From assembly GCF_017313785.1 (NCBI RefSeq), contig NZ_JAFLNL010000003.1, forward strand, positions 124,001-188,000: a stretch of DNA of 64,000 bases, read 5' to 3'. Origin of the DNA: Flagellimonas aurea (lineage in GTDB: Bacteria > Bacteroidota > Bacteroidia > Flavobacteriales > Flavobacteriaceae). Each line of letters begins with the position of its first letter. Positions within the stretch are counted from its first letter, which is position 1. The position numbers were made by a program, and so were the translations under genes. Shown here piece after piece: positions 1 to 8,435 of this stretch. The notes beneath the pieces are model-generated. The model searched no databases and was not told the origin of the DNA. It worked only from the letters and a program-made list of their open reading frames with translations.

Positions 1-585
1 ATTGATTTTGGAACCTATCCATTCGTAACATCGTCAAACACTACCGCTGCCGGTGCCTGTACCGGTTTGGGTGTTGCTCCCAACAATATCAAAAATGTGT
101 TGGGAATTTTCAAGGCCTATACCACCAGAGTGGGAAGCGGCCCCTTCCCTACCGAATTATTTGATGAAGACGGTGCCACAATGGCCAAGGTCGGCAACGA
201 ATTTGGTGCTACAACAGGAAGACCCCGACGTTGCGGTTGGTTGGATTTGGTTGCCTTGAAATATGCCGTTCAAATTAACGGTGTAACAGAACTGATGATG
301 ATGAAAGCCGACGTTCTTAGCGGTTTTGACACCATAAAGGTCTGTACTGCATACCAATATAAAGGAGAGAAGATCCAGCATTTACCTTACAGTATAGAGG
401 AAGAATATGTAACCCCTGTTTATACTGAAATGAAGGGCTGGTCCGAGAATCTTACAAAACTATCCAAAGCGGAGGATTTGCCTGCAACCTTAAATGATTA
501 CATTGCCTTTTTGGAAGAGCAGTTAAACGTACCCATAAAGATTGTATCGGTAGGACCGGATAGACTTCAGACCATTCATAGGTAA
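1..585 (+). CDS. purA: Adenylosuccinate synthetase, C-terminal part
   Basis: Joins IMP and aspartate using GTP, the first step from IMP to AMP, in the cytosol. The visible 194 codons read in frame from base 1 and carry family signatures: the TTAAGACTG stretch near the left edge, the TRVGSGPFPTEL substrate loop, and TGRPRRCGWLD followed by the KADVLSGFD segment. The full enzyme is usually about 420 to 430 residues, so roughly the first half lies outside the window. It ends in TAA at 583-585. Identification is secure; the 5' end is absent because of the window edge, not because of damage. Confidence 0.96.
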   Translation: MDFGTYPFVTSSNTTAAGACTGLGVAPNNIKNVLGIFKAYTTRVGSGPFPTELFDEDGATMAKVGNEFGATTGRPRRCGWLDLVALKYAVQINGVTELMMMKADVLSGFDTIKVCTAYQYKGEKIQHLPYSIEEEYVTPVYTEMKGWSENLTKLSKAEDLPATLNDYIAFLEEQLNVPIKIVSVGPDRLQTIHR

Positions 586-662
586 GTTTATACTTTTTAA
601 GGCTGATTGGTTGTTTCATTTTTAATATGTTTTAAACGAAAATTGACCAAAAGTCAAGTACT

Positions 663-1103
663 ATGACCAAGGACATTCTAAATGACCTAATCGCACAGAA
701 CCAAAAAACATGTGATTTTACCTTTAACGAAATCACACAGGAAAACAGTGCTCTAAAGTTGAACGATGACACCGCATCCGTCGGGTTCATTTATCGTCAT
801 ATTGGTGAGATTATGCACCTGCTTGCCCAATTTCTAGGTTTCCCAACAGATGTGGAAAATACCACCATGGGCCAAAAAGACACGGGAAAAGTCTACGACA
901 AGCAAGAAAGTCAAAAACTTATCGATGACGGCTACCAAGTATTGTACGGCCTTGTTGAAAACCTATCGGAAAAGGAATGGAAGGAAACCTTGGACACCCC
1001 TTTTTTCGGAACTATTTCCAGAGTCAGGCTATTAGGGCATATCTTATATCACACAACTTACCATTGCGGACAAATTACCTTAACGCTTAAACGCGGAAAA
1101 TAA
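663..1103 (+). CDS. DinB family protein
   Basis: A 146-residue four-helix-bundle protein of the DinB/YfiT type. The three metal-ligand histidines expected of the family are visible: His46 in YRHIGE, and His130 and His134 in HILYHTTYHCGQ near the C-terminus. Family members bind zinc or nickel, and some are thiol-dependent S-transferases (bacillithiol or mycothiol). The substrate here cannot be told from sequence. It follows purA by 77 bases with no obvious terminator and is likely an independent short gene. No signal peptide, so cytosolic. Confidence 0.85.
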   Translation: MTKDILNDLIAQNQKTCDFTFNEITQENSALKLNDDTASVGFIYRHIGEIMHLLAQFLGFPTDVENTTMGQKDTGKVYDKQESQKLIDDGYQVLYGLVENLSEKEWKETLDTPFFGTISRVRLLGHILYHTTYHCGQITLTLKRGK

Positions 1104-1179
1104 AAAACAAGGGGCTAACCATTTGGCAGAGAAATCCCAAAGCTTTCTAAACGATGTATGCCACTTCCGTTAAAAACCC

Positions 1180-1187
1180 TACTTTTG
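1180..1187 (+). promoter_or_regulatory. Bacteroidota -7 element for the OstA-like gene
   Basis: TACTTTTG matches the TANNTTTG consensus. It ends 11 bases before the ATG at 1199 and lies downstream of an in-frame ATG at 1154, so it favours 1199 as the real start. No clean -33 TTTG was found. Confidence 0.5.
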
Positions 1188-1198
1188 GGCAAAATTTT

Positions 1199-2905
1199 AT
1201 GGACTTGAAAAGCATTTCATTTCTCATTCTATCACTTTTCGCATTTAGCGTTTTTGCCCAGGACCAACAACCTCAACAAGGTGGTCGACAGATCAACATT
1301 GTATACGGGGCGAATTTCACCAAAGATGAGGCCCAGTTCCCAGGTGCGTCAATTTTTAGCAAGGACGATGAGCGACAGGTACAGTTTGAACATCAAGGTG
1401 CAGACCTTTGGTGTGATATTGCTATTTTTTATGCCGAAGAGAACCGCTTAAAGGCCATTGGCAACATTCGCTTGCAGCAAGGGGACTCCATTGAAATGAA
1501 CAGTGCAAAACTGGATTGGGACGGCAATACCAGTTTGGCCAAGGCTTGGGAGAACGTAGACCTGACCAACGGGCAAATGCGCTTGACCACCGATACCCTT
1601 TATTTTGATAGAGAGAAACAACTGGCCTATTACAATTCGGGCGGAAAGGTGGTGGACTCCGCTAATGTGCTCACTAGCAAAGTGGGTACTTACTTTATAA
1701 CCCCGAAAAAATATCAATTCCAGCGTAACGTACATATCGACAATCCCGATTATATTATTGATTCGGAGCAGTTGGACTATTACACCACCTCTAAGAACGC
1801 CTATATGTACGGCCCTTCCACCATTACCGGAGAGGAATACAAAATCTATTGTGAGCGGGGTTTTTATGACACTACTATCGAACAAGGATATGGCATTAAG
1901 AACACCCGTATCGATTACGACAATAAAATAATCGAGGGAGACAGCCTTTATTTCGACAAAGCTTCGGAATTTGCTTCGGCCACGAACAATATTCAGATTA
2001 CGGACACCATCAATAATGGGGTTATTCGTGCTCACTATGCAGAGGTGCACAAGGCCAAGGATTCCGTTTTTGCGACCAAAAGAGCGGTTTCCATCAGTTT
2101 GGTAGAAAAAGATTCCCTATACATGCATGGAGACACCTTAATGGTCACCGGTAAGGAAGAAGAACGAGTTCTAAGAGCCTTCAGAAACGCCAAGTTTTAC
2201 AAAACTGATTTAAGCGGTAAGTGCGATTCCATCCATTTTGAGGAAAGAACAGGAATCACCCAACTGATCACCAACCCTATTTTATGGAACGTGGACAACC
2301 AGATTACCGGAGATAGCATCCATTTGATATCCGACATGGAGACCGATAAACTGGACTCCCTCAAAGTGATAGAAAATGCCTTCATTATTTCTTTGGATAC
2401 CATCAGTAAAACTGGTTACAATCAAGCAAAGGGAAAAAACCTCTTTGGCAAGTTCATAGAAAATGAATTGAAGATTATTGACCTGGTGCAGAACACCGAG
2501 GTGATTTACTATGTATACAATGATGACGAAGAGCTGATTGGCATCGACAAGACCATTTGTAGCAAAATACGTTTGTTAATGGCCAACAACGACATTGAGG
2601 ACATCACCTTTTTTGTAAATCCGGATGGGGATATCTTTCCCGAGACCGATTTGCCCGTAGAGAGCAGAAAACTAAAAGGATTTGTTTGGCGGGGCGATGA
2701 ACGGATAAGGTCGAAAGAAGAAATTTTTGATGAAGACGACAACACTATCGAACTGGTAAAAATTAGGGGCATAGACAACCCTATAGATATTGATGCCGAG
2801 GAAAACGAGCGACAAAACAACCAGAACGATCCCATCAACGCACCCAACAACAAGGCGGTAAAACCCAAAAAGACCGCTGTTCAAAAGAAAGCGCAGACAC
2901 CATAA
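1199..2905 (+). CDS. OstA-like (LptA-type) envelope protein
   Basis: A 568-residue exported protein whose N-terminal half resembles the OstA/LptA N-terminal domain, the beta-jellyroll that carries LPS across the periplasm. A signal peptide (MDLKSISFLILSLFAFSVFA, cleaved before QD) begins at the ATG at 1199. An upstream in-frame ATG at 1154 would place 15 extra residues before it and lies upstream of the promoter element. Repeated short strands such as DSIEMNSAKLDWD and QMRLTTDTLYFDRE fit an extended LPS-binding groove. It is much longer than proteobacterial LptA, as is usual in Bacteroidota, and ends in a lysine-rich tail. The stop overlaps the next ATG by one base (TAATG), implying translational coupling. 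Confidence 0.85.
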   Translation: MDLKSISFLILSLFAFSVFAQDQQPQQGGRQINIVYGANFTKDEAQFPGASIFSKDDERQVQFEHQGADLWCDIAIFYAEENRLKAIGNIRLQQGDSIEMNSAKLDWDGNTSLAKAWENVDLTNGQMRLTTDTLYFDREKQLAYYNSGGKVVDSANVLTSKVGTYFITPKKYQFQRNVHIDNPDYIIDSEQLDYYTTSKNAYMYGPSTITGEEYKIYCERGFYDTTIEQGYGIKNTRIDYDNKIIEGDSLYFDKASEFASATNNIQITDTINNGVIRAHYAEVHKAKDSVFATKRAVSISLVEKDSLYMHGDTLMVTGKEEERVLRAFRNAKFYKTDLSGKCDSIHFEERTGITQLITNPILWNVDNQITGDSIHLISDMETDKLDSLKVIENAFIISLDTISKTGYNQAKGKNLFGKFIENELKIIDLVQNTEVIYYVYNDDEELIGIDKTICSKIRLLMANNDIEDITFFVNPDGDIFPETDLPVESRKLKGFVWRGDERIRSKEEIFDEDDNTIELVKIRGIDNPIDIDAEENERQNNQNDPINAPNNKAVKPKKTAVQKKAQTP

Positions 2906-4101
2906 TGTCCAAAAAAGATTTTTTCACATACCAAGCCCAAACCTCCCCACATCCATTGGCCTTGGAGGTTTCTCATGCCAAGGGGAGCTACATCTATGAT
3001 CAAGATGGCAATGCCCATTTGGATTTTGTGGCAGGTGTATCGGCTTGCAGTTTGGGACACAGTCATCCCAAAGTAGTGGATGCCATCAAAACACAGGTGG
3101 ACCAATACATGCACGTTATGGTCTACGGGGAGTATGTTCAAAGGCCTGCCGTGGAATTTTCCAAACTCTTGGCCTCCCATCTTCCCGAAAACTTAAATAC
3201 CACCTATTTGGTCAATTCAGGTACGGAAGCTATGGAAGGAGCCATTAAATTGGCACGTAGGCATACCGGACGTTCACAGGTAATCGCCGCAAAAAATGCC
3301 TATCATGGCAACACCATGGGGAGTTTGAGCCTAATGGGACTGGAAGAGCGTAAAAGTGCCTTCCGTCCATTGATTCCAGATATCCGTTCCATTCAGTTCA
3401 ATACGGAAGAAGAAATCAAAAACATTACCCAAAAAACAGCCGCCGTGGTCTTGGAAACCATTCAGGGTGGGGCCGGTTTTATTTTACCGGAAAACGGTTA
3501 TCTGGAAAAAGTGCGGAAACGCTGCAACGAAATGGGCGCATTGTTGATTCTTGACGAAATACAGCCAGGCTTTGGGCGTACAGGCAAATTGTTCGCCTTT
3601 GAACATTTTAACTGTCCGCCCGACATCTTGGTCATTGGAAAAGGCATGGCATCGGGTCTTCCCGTTGGAGCTTTTGTGGCATCCCACGATTTAATGGCCG
3701 ATTTAAAAGAAAAACCGAAATTTGGGCACATCACAACTTTTGGTGGCAATCCTGTAATTGCAGCCGCAAGCTTGGCGACCCTAAAAGAAATCACCGAAAC
3801 AGACCTTATCCCACAAACCCTGGAAAAGGAAAAACTGTTCCGAAATCTATTGCAACATCCACTAATAAAAGAAATACGCGGTAAAGGTTTGATGCTTGCC
3901 CCGATTATGGAGAGCAAGGAAATAGCTGACTATTTGGTCCTCGAGGCCTCAAAAAAAGGACTCATCCTTTTCTGGCTGTTATTTGAGCCAAAAGCTGTGA
4001 GAATCTCCCCTCCCCTAACCATTTCCATGAAAGAAATTGAGGAAGGATGCGACCAAATACTTGGGATTTTAAACAACTATAAATCCGATACTGTTAACTA
4101 A
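2905..4101 (+). CDS. Class III PLP-dependent aminotransferase
   Basis: A 398-residue fold-type I aminotransferase of the acetylornithine / 4-aminobutyrate group. The PLP aspartate is Asp217 in LILDEIQPGFGRTG and the Schiff-base lysine is Lys246 in VIGKGMASGLP. The NSGTEAMEGAIKLAR phosphate-binding stretch is near residue 105. Substrate specificity is not clear. No arginine-biosynthesis genes adjoin it, so I do not assign argD. It is coupled by a one-base overlap to the OstA-like gene, a pairing with no obvious biochemical reason. Confidence 0.88.
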   Translation: MSKKDFFTYQAQTSPHPLALEVSHAKGSYIYDQDGNAHLDFVAGVSACSLGHSHPKVVDAIKTQVDQYMHVMVYGEYVQRPAVEFSKLLASHLPENLNTTYLVNSGTEAMEGAIKLARRHTGRSQVIAAKNAYHGNTMGSLSLMGLEERKSAFRPLIPDIRSIQFNTEEEIKNITQKTAAVVLETIQGGAGFILPENGYLEKVRKRCNEMGALLILDEIQPGFGRTGKLFAFEHFNCPPDILVIGKGMASGLPVGAFVASHDLMADLKEKPKFGHITTFGGNPVIAAASLATLKEITETDLIPQTLEKEKLFRNLLQHPLIKEIRGKGLMLAPIMESKEIADYLVLEASKKGLILFWLLFEPKAVRISPPLTISMKEIEEGCDQILGILNNYKSDTVN

Positions 4102-4124
4102 TTTGTTGATAACATACCCCTAAA

Positions 4125-4166
4125 ATGGACTTTAAGAGTAGCTCAAAGGGTTAATTTTAAGTCCAT
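4125..4166. repeat. Inverted repeat ATGGACTT / AAGTCCAT
   Basis: Arms at 4125-4132 and 4159-4166 (8 bp perfect, extendable by two AT pairs with a bulge) lie between the aminotransferase stop and the TPR start. There is no T-run after it, so it is not a standard terminator. It could be an operator or a UTR hairpin; no function is assigned. Confidence 0.4.
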
Positions 4167-4187
4167 AGTTCAACCAAAAACGTTCCT

Positions 4188-5588
4188 ATGGCGTTAGAAT
4201 CTAACGAATATCCAGACAGATCCATTAGTAAGTTTGAGTCCATGCTCAAGACGGATGACGTCTATTTCTTTGATGCGGAGGACTTTGAGGAAATCATTCA
4301 CCACTACTTGAACAATGGCAAAATCTCTTTGGGGAAAAAGGCCATCCAGATTGGCTTGGAACAACATCCAAATTCCATGGAACTTAAGCTTTTACAAGTA
4401 GAGGTTTTGGCTTTCGAAGACAAATTTGAAGCAGCGGAAACACTTCTGGACGAGATTCAGAACATCAATGCTGCAAACGAGGAAGTATTTATCCAACGGG
4501 CCAATATCCGTTCCAAACAGGACAAGCATCAAGAAGCCATAAATCTATTATTGGAAGCTTTGGATATCACCGACCACTCCTTTGACATCCATTCCCTTTT
4601 AGGTATGGAATATCTTTTCATGGACAACTACGAGCAAGCCAAACTGAGCTTTATGCGCTGCGTTGAAATTGATGACGAAGATTATTCATCGCTTTACAAC
4701 GTGGTGTATTGTTTTGAGTTTTTGGAAGATTTTGATGGCAGTATCTATTACCTGAACGATTATTTGGACAGAAACCCCTATTGCGAGGTCGCATGGCACC
4801 AATTGGGCAAAATGTACCTTGCCAAAAAGCTATATATCGAAGCATTGACTGCTTTTGACTTTGCCGTGATTTCGGACGATTCCTTTATCGGAGCTTATTT
4901 TGAAAAAGGCAAGGTGTTGGAAAAATTGGGAAGGTACAATGAGGCCATTGAAAATTATGAGTCAACCATATCCATCGAAGACCCAACATCCTACGCATTT
5001 CTGCGACTGGGCAAGTGCCATGAAAAACTGGGAAACTTTGATTTGGCCAAATACTACTACTATCATACTGTTCACGAAGACCCTTTGTTGGATAAAGGAT
5101 GGTTGGCCATCACCGATTTCCATTTTGGACAAAAGAACTACGAGAAAGCGCTGTACTATATCAACAAGGCAATAAATATTGATGGTGAAAACCCAAAGTA
5201 TTGGAAAAAATCCGGTAAAATATACGCCGCACTTAAAAACTGGGACGAAGCCGATTTTGCCTATAAGCAAGCTGTGGACCTAGGGAACTACGAACTCTCC
5301 ACATGGAAAAACTGGGCCGAAGTCCTTAACAAAATCGGGGATTACAATTCCGCCATCCAAGTGCTGATCCAAGGATTGGAGTTTTACCCCGACAATTGTG
5401 AACTCACCTATAAATTGGCGGGCTTACATTTAAAAAATGATGACTTGGCCGAATCAAAACAGATTTTATCCAAGGCCATGAAACTGGATATTGGTAAATT
5501 GCGACAGTTTGAAAAAGAATTCCCCGAATTCACTGAAGTCGATTGGGTGAAAGCGCTGGTTTCAAAAATTAGGAAAACAGCCAAGTAG
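4188..5588 (+). CDS. Tetratricopeptide repeat protein
   Basis: A 466-residue protein made almost wholly of TPR units of about 34 residues. Examples are the segments around AIENYESTISIEDPTSYAFL, ALYYINKAINID and DEADFAYKQAVDL. No signal peptide or transmembrane stretch is visible, so it is probably a cytosolic scaffold. TPR arrays mediate protein-protein contacts, but the partner is unknown. It starts 86 bases after the aminotransferase and is followed after 22 bases by the first DUF368 gene, which suggests a shared transcript with the carrier-lipid transporters and aroE. Confidence 0.85.
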   Translation: MALESNEYPDRSISKFESMLKTDDVYFFDAEDFEEIIHHYLNNGKISLGKKAIQIGLEQHPNSMELKLLQVEVLAFEDKFEAAETLLDEIQNINAANEEVFIQRANIRSKQDKHQEAINLLLEALDITDHSFDIHSLLGMEYLFMDNYEQAKLSFMRCVEIDDEDYSSLYNVVYCFEFLEDFDGSIYYLNDYLDRNPYCEVAWHQLGKMYLAKKLYIEALTAFDFAVISDDSFIGAYFEKGKVLEKLGRYNEAIENYESTISIEDPTSYAFLRLGKCHEKLGNFDLAKYYYYHTVHEDPLLDKGWLAITDFHFGQKNYEKALYYINKAINIDGENPKYWKKSGKIYAALKNWDEADFAYKQAVDLGNYELSTWKNWAEVLNKIGDYNSAIQVLIQGLEFYPDNCELTYKLAGLHLKNDDLAESKQILSKAMKLDIGKLRQFEKEFPEFTEVDWVKALVSKIRKTAK

Positions 5589-5610
5589 CCGGTACATTTT
5601 ATCCAAATTC

Positions 5611-6528
5611 ATGCAAGCACGTCGTATACTGGACTACGTTTTTATCACCCTTAAAGGAATGGCCATGGGTGCTGCCGATGTGGTCCCCGGGGTCTCTGGA
5701 GGAACCATCGCCTTTATTTCTGGGATTTATGAAGAGCTTATCACCTCTATCAATAACATCAACCTTTCCCTCATTCCGGTTTTAAGAAAAGAAGGGATAA
5801 AAGCTGTTTGGAACAAGGTAAACGGCAACTTTTTATTGGCCCTGTTCCTAGGAATTTTCATCAGCGTGCTTTCTTTGGCAAAGTTTCTGAGCTGGCTTTT
5901 GGAGAACGAACCCATTTTACTTTGGTCCTTTTTCTTTGGATTGGTCGTGGCATCGATATTTTTAGTCGGTAAGGAAATTACAAAGTGGACAGTAGGCTCC
6001 ATAGTTGTTTTGATTTTGGGTGCCGCGCTCGCGTTTTTCATTACGGAGTTGCCCGCAAGTGACAATACCGACAATCTTCCCTATCTGTTCCTATCAGGCG
6101 CTTTGGCCATTTGCGCCATGATTCTTCCCGGTATTTCCGGAGCTTTCATCTTGGTGCTGTTGGGGTCTTATAAAACTATTTTGGACGCCGTTCACGAACG
6201 CGACATCAAAATTATCTTGACCGTAGGACTGGGTGCAATTTTCGGCCTGTTGAGCTTTGCCCGACTCCTAAAATGGATGTTCAACCATTATAAAAACATC
6301 ACGTTGGCTTTGTTGACTGGGTTCATCTTAGGATCATTGAACAAAATTTGGCCGTGGAAAAAGGTTCTCGAGACAAAGACTTTTGGTGAAAAAATCGTTG
6401 TTGTGGACGATATGAACGTACTCCCCGGCGCTTTTGAGGGAGATAGTAAATTAATGCTGGCCATTGTATTAGCCATCCTAGGTTTTTCACTTATTTTTAT
6501 CCTGGAAAGATTAGCTTCCAAAAAATAA
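5611..6528 (+). CDS. DUF368 membrane protein (PopT-type), copy 1
   Basis: A 305-residue polytopic membrane protein with the DUF368 signature GAADVVPGVSGGTIAF at residues 19-34 and the internal-repeat counterpart MILPGISGAFILVLLG in the second half. DUF368 proteins have been identified as undecaprenyl-phosphate transporters (PopT) that return the C55 carrier to the cytoplasmic face. This copy keeps the usual aspartate of the first motif. It is followed after 20 bases by a diverged paralogue in the same direction. The transport role follows from family knowledge and was not demonstrated here. Confidence 0.88.
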   Translation: MQARRILDYVFITLKGMAMGAADVVPGVSGGTIAFISGIYEELITSINNINLSLIPVLRKEGIKAVWNKVNGNFLLALFLGIFISVLSLAKFLSWLLENEPILLWSFFFGLVVASIFLVGKEITKWTVGSIVVLILGAALAFFITELPASDNTDNLPYLFLSGALAICAMILPGISGAFILVLLGSYKTILDAVHERDIKIILTVGLGAIFGLLSFARLLKWMFNHYKNITLALLTGFILGSLNKIWPWKKVLETKTFGEKIVVVDDMNVLPGAFEGDSKLMLAIVLAILGFSLIFILERLASKK

Positions 6529-6548
6529 GGAAAACCCATTTTTGGCAC

Positions 6549-7586
6549 ATGCAGCAACCTAGAACAATTCTGGACAACTTCTTTTTGGTCATTAAAGGCC
6601 TCTGCATGGGGGCAGCCAATAAAGTGCCGGGTGTTTCGGGCGGTATTGTAGCTTTTGTTGCCGGTTTTTATGAAGAGTTCATCTATTCCCTTCAAAAATT
6701 GAACTCAAAGGCACTTAAGCTATTGTTCAATGGTAGATTTAGAAGTTTTTTCCGGTATATCAATGCCAAATTTCTAGGATTATTGATATTTGGAATGCTG
6801 GTCAGCTACTTTAGCGTCTCTAGAATTCTGGACTACTTTTTAAAGCACAATGAACTATTTGTTTGGGCCACGTTTTTTGGAATGGTCATCGGATCCATTT
6901 ATCATATTGGAAAAGACTTTTCCCCATGGAACAAACGCACCATTCCTGCCGGGCTTATTGGACTTATTATTGGTATTTCCATCAGTTTTTTAAACCCTGC
7001 AAAAGAAAACGACAATCTTTTATTCATCTTTTTTTGTGGTATCGTGAGCGTATCCGGAATGACGCTTCCAGGTCTTTCCGGTTCCTTTATTTTGATATTG
7101 ATGGGGAATTACGTGCTGCTTTTAGTAGATTCCGTCAATGCCCTGTACGATACATTTTCAGAGCTGTTCTCAGGTGATTTCACTTTTTTGAACAATGCCG
7201 AACGCCTCAGAACCCTAAAAATTCTGGCAGTTTTTACCTTAGGATCAATTACTGGCTTGGTCACATTTTCACATTTATTGAGCTATTTATTAAAACATTA
7301 CAAATCCACCACTACAGCTGTTTTACTAGGTTTCATTACCGGTTCCTTAGGTGTTTTATGGCCTTGGAAAAAAACCATATTCAAGTTGGATCCGGCCAAT
7401 AATCCAATTTTGGATACCAATGGAAATAAAATAATCCTAAACTATACACGCTATTTCCCCGATATGGCGAAGGCTGAAACATGGTGGGCCATACTTTTTA
7501 TTTTAATGGGGATTTTGGTATTATTAATTTTGGATTGGTATGGCAACAACAGAAAAAAGAATGAACAGATACGGCCTTCTCGGTAA
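6549..7586 (+). CDS. DUF368 membrane protein (PopT-type), copy 2
   Basis: A 345-residue paralogue of the preceding gene, with the first motif reading GAANKVPGVSGGIVAF, so Asn-Lys replaces Asp-Val, and the second reading MTLPGLSGSFILILMG. It also has a larger loop before the last membrane helix (around residues 280 to 315). Its stop overlaps the aroE start region by 26 bases. Tandem DUF368 genes suggest either a heteromeric transporter or two carriers with different substrates. The altered motif favours divergence over simple redundancy, but this is inference. Confidence 0.86.
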   Translation: MQQPRTILDNFFLVIKGLCMGAANKVPGVSGGIVAFVAGFYEEFIYSLQKLNSKALKLLFNGRFRSFFRYINAKFLGLLIFGMLVSYFSVSRILDYFLKHNELFVWATFFGMVIGSIYHIGKDFSPWNKRTIPAGLIGLIIGISISFLNPAKENDNLLFIFFCGIVSVSGMTLPGLSGSFILILMGNYVLLLVDSVNALYDTFSELFSGDFTFLNNAERLRTLKILAVFTLGSITGLVTFSHLLSYLLKHYKSTTTAVLLGFITGSLGVLWPWKKTIFKLDPANNPILDTNGNKIILNYTRYFPDMAKAETWWAILFILMGILVLLILDWYGNNRKKNEQIRPSR

Positions 7587-8292
7587 AAACATCTCCTACT
7601 CCTTTTCGCAAGGTTATTTTACCCAAAAATTCAACGATTTGGGATTGATGAACCACAGCTACGAAAACTTTGACCTTCAAAAAATAGAAGAGGTAAAGAA
7701 TGTGCTCAATCAAGGGGATATACGAGGGCTAAACGTCACCATTCCTTACAAACAAGAAATCATCCCTTTTTTAGATGAACTCGACCCAAAGGCAAAACAA
7801 ATAGGGGCCGTAAACACCATTCAGTTTTCAAAGGAAGGTTTAATCGGCTTCAATACCGATGCATACGGTTTTCAAAAATCTTTGGAACCGTATTTAAAGC
7901 CACATCATGCCCAAGCATTGATATTGGGAACCGGCGGGGCGTCGAAGGCGGTTCAATATGTGCTCAACGAACTTGGAATCAAAAGCACCTATGTCTCCCG
8001 TAGCAAGAAAAACGGCCAATACACCTATGATGAACTTGACCAAGATATCATTAAAGAAACTACCTTGATCATCAATTGTACGCCACTGGGAACTTTCCCG
8101 AATATCGAGGATAAACCTGCAATCCCCTATGATCACATCGGAACACAGCACTTGTTGTACGATCTGATCTATAACCCCGAAAAAACCAGTTTTCTATCGA
8201 TAGGGGAATCCAAGGGAGCTTCTATTTGCAATGGGCTGAAAATGTTGGAAGGACAAGCTGAAAAGGCTTGGGAAATCTGGAATAATGTATAA
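7561..8292 (+). CDS. aroE: Shikimate dehydrogenase (NADP+)
   Basis: Reduces 3-dehydroshikimate to shikimate in the aromatic amino acid pathway. From the ATG at 7561 the protein is 243 residues. The substrate motif is YSFS near residue 13, in the form usual for Bacteroidota. The catalytic lysine is Lys64 in NVTIPYKQ, with AVNTI and GFNTDAYGF following. LILGTGGASKAV is the NADP-binding turn, and NGLKMLEGQAEKAW is the C-terminal signature. An in-frame ATG at 7540 would add seven residues; I prefer 7561 because MNRYGLLG is the typical beginning. It overlaps the DUF368 gene by 26 bases, so coupling is likely. Confidence 0.93.
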   Translation: MNRYGLLGKNISYSFSQGYFTQKFNDLGLMNHSYENFDLQKIEEVKNVLNQGDIRGLNVTIPYKQEIIPFLDELDPKAKQIGAVNTIQFSKEGLIGFNTDAYGFQKSLEPYLKPHHAQALILGTGGASKAVQYVLNELGIKSTYVSRSKKNGQYTYDELDQDIIKETTLIINCTPLGTFPNIEDKPAIPYDHIGTQHLLYDLIYNPEKTSFLSIGESKGASICNGLKMLEGQAEKAWEIWNNV

Positions 8293-8360
8293 AATCGGCT
8301 ATTGATATAGCGATTCCACCAACGTGTACAACCATCATATTAAAGCAAAAGAAGAATCAA

Positions 8361-8368
8361 TACTTTTG
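8361..8368 (+). promoter_or_regulatory. -7 element for the DUF349 gene
   Basis: TACTTTTG (TANNTTTG consensus) lies 67 bases before the ATG at 8436, in the gap after aroE. It would give a leader of roughly 60 bases. No clear -33 element was found. Confidence 0.45.
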
Positions 8369-8435
8369 CTATTAGACAATTAAGTTGTTAAATTGGCTAT
8401 AACTTTCATCAATCAATTAGGTAAACAAGCAACGA

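Noticed and set aside
1448..2050. Minus-strand open frame of 200 codons inside the OstA-like gene
   Set aside because: It lies wholly within a secure coding gene, shows no domain and has no start context.
2905..4101. Assignment of the aminotransferase as argD
   Set aside because: The class III fold alone does not settle the substrate, and no arginine genes adjoin it.
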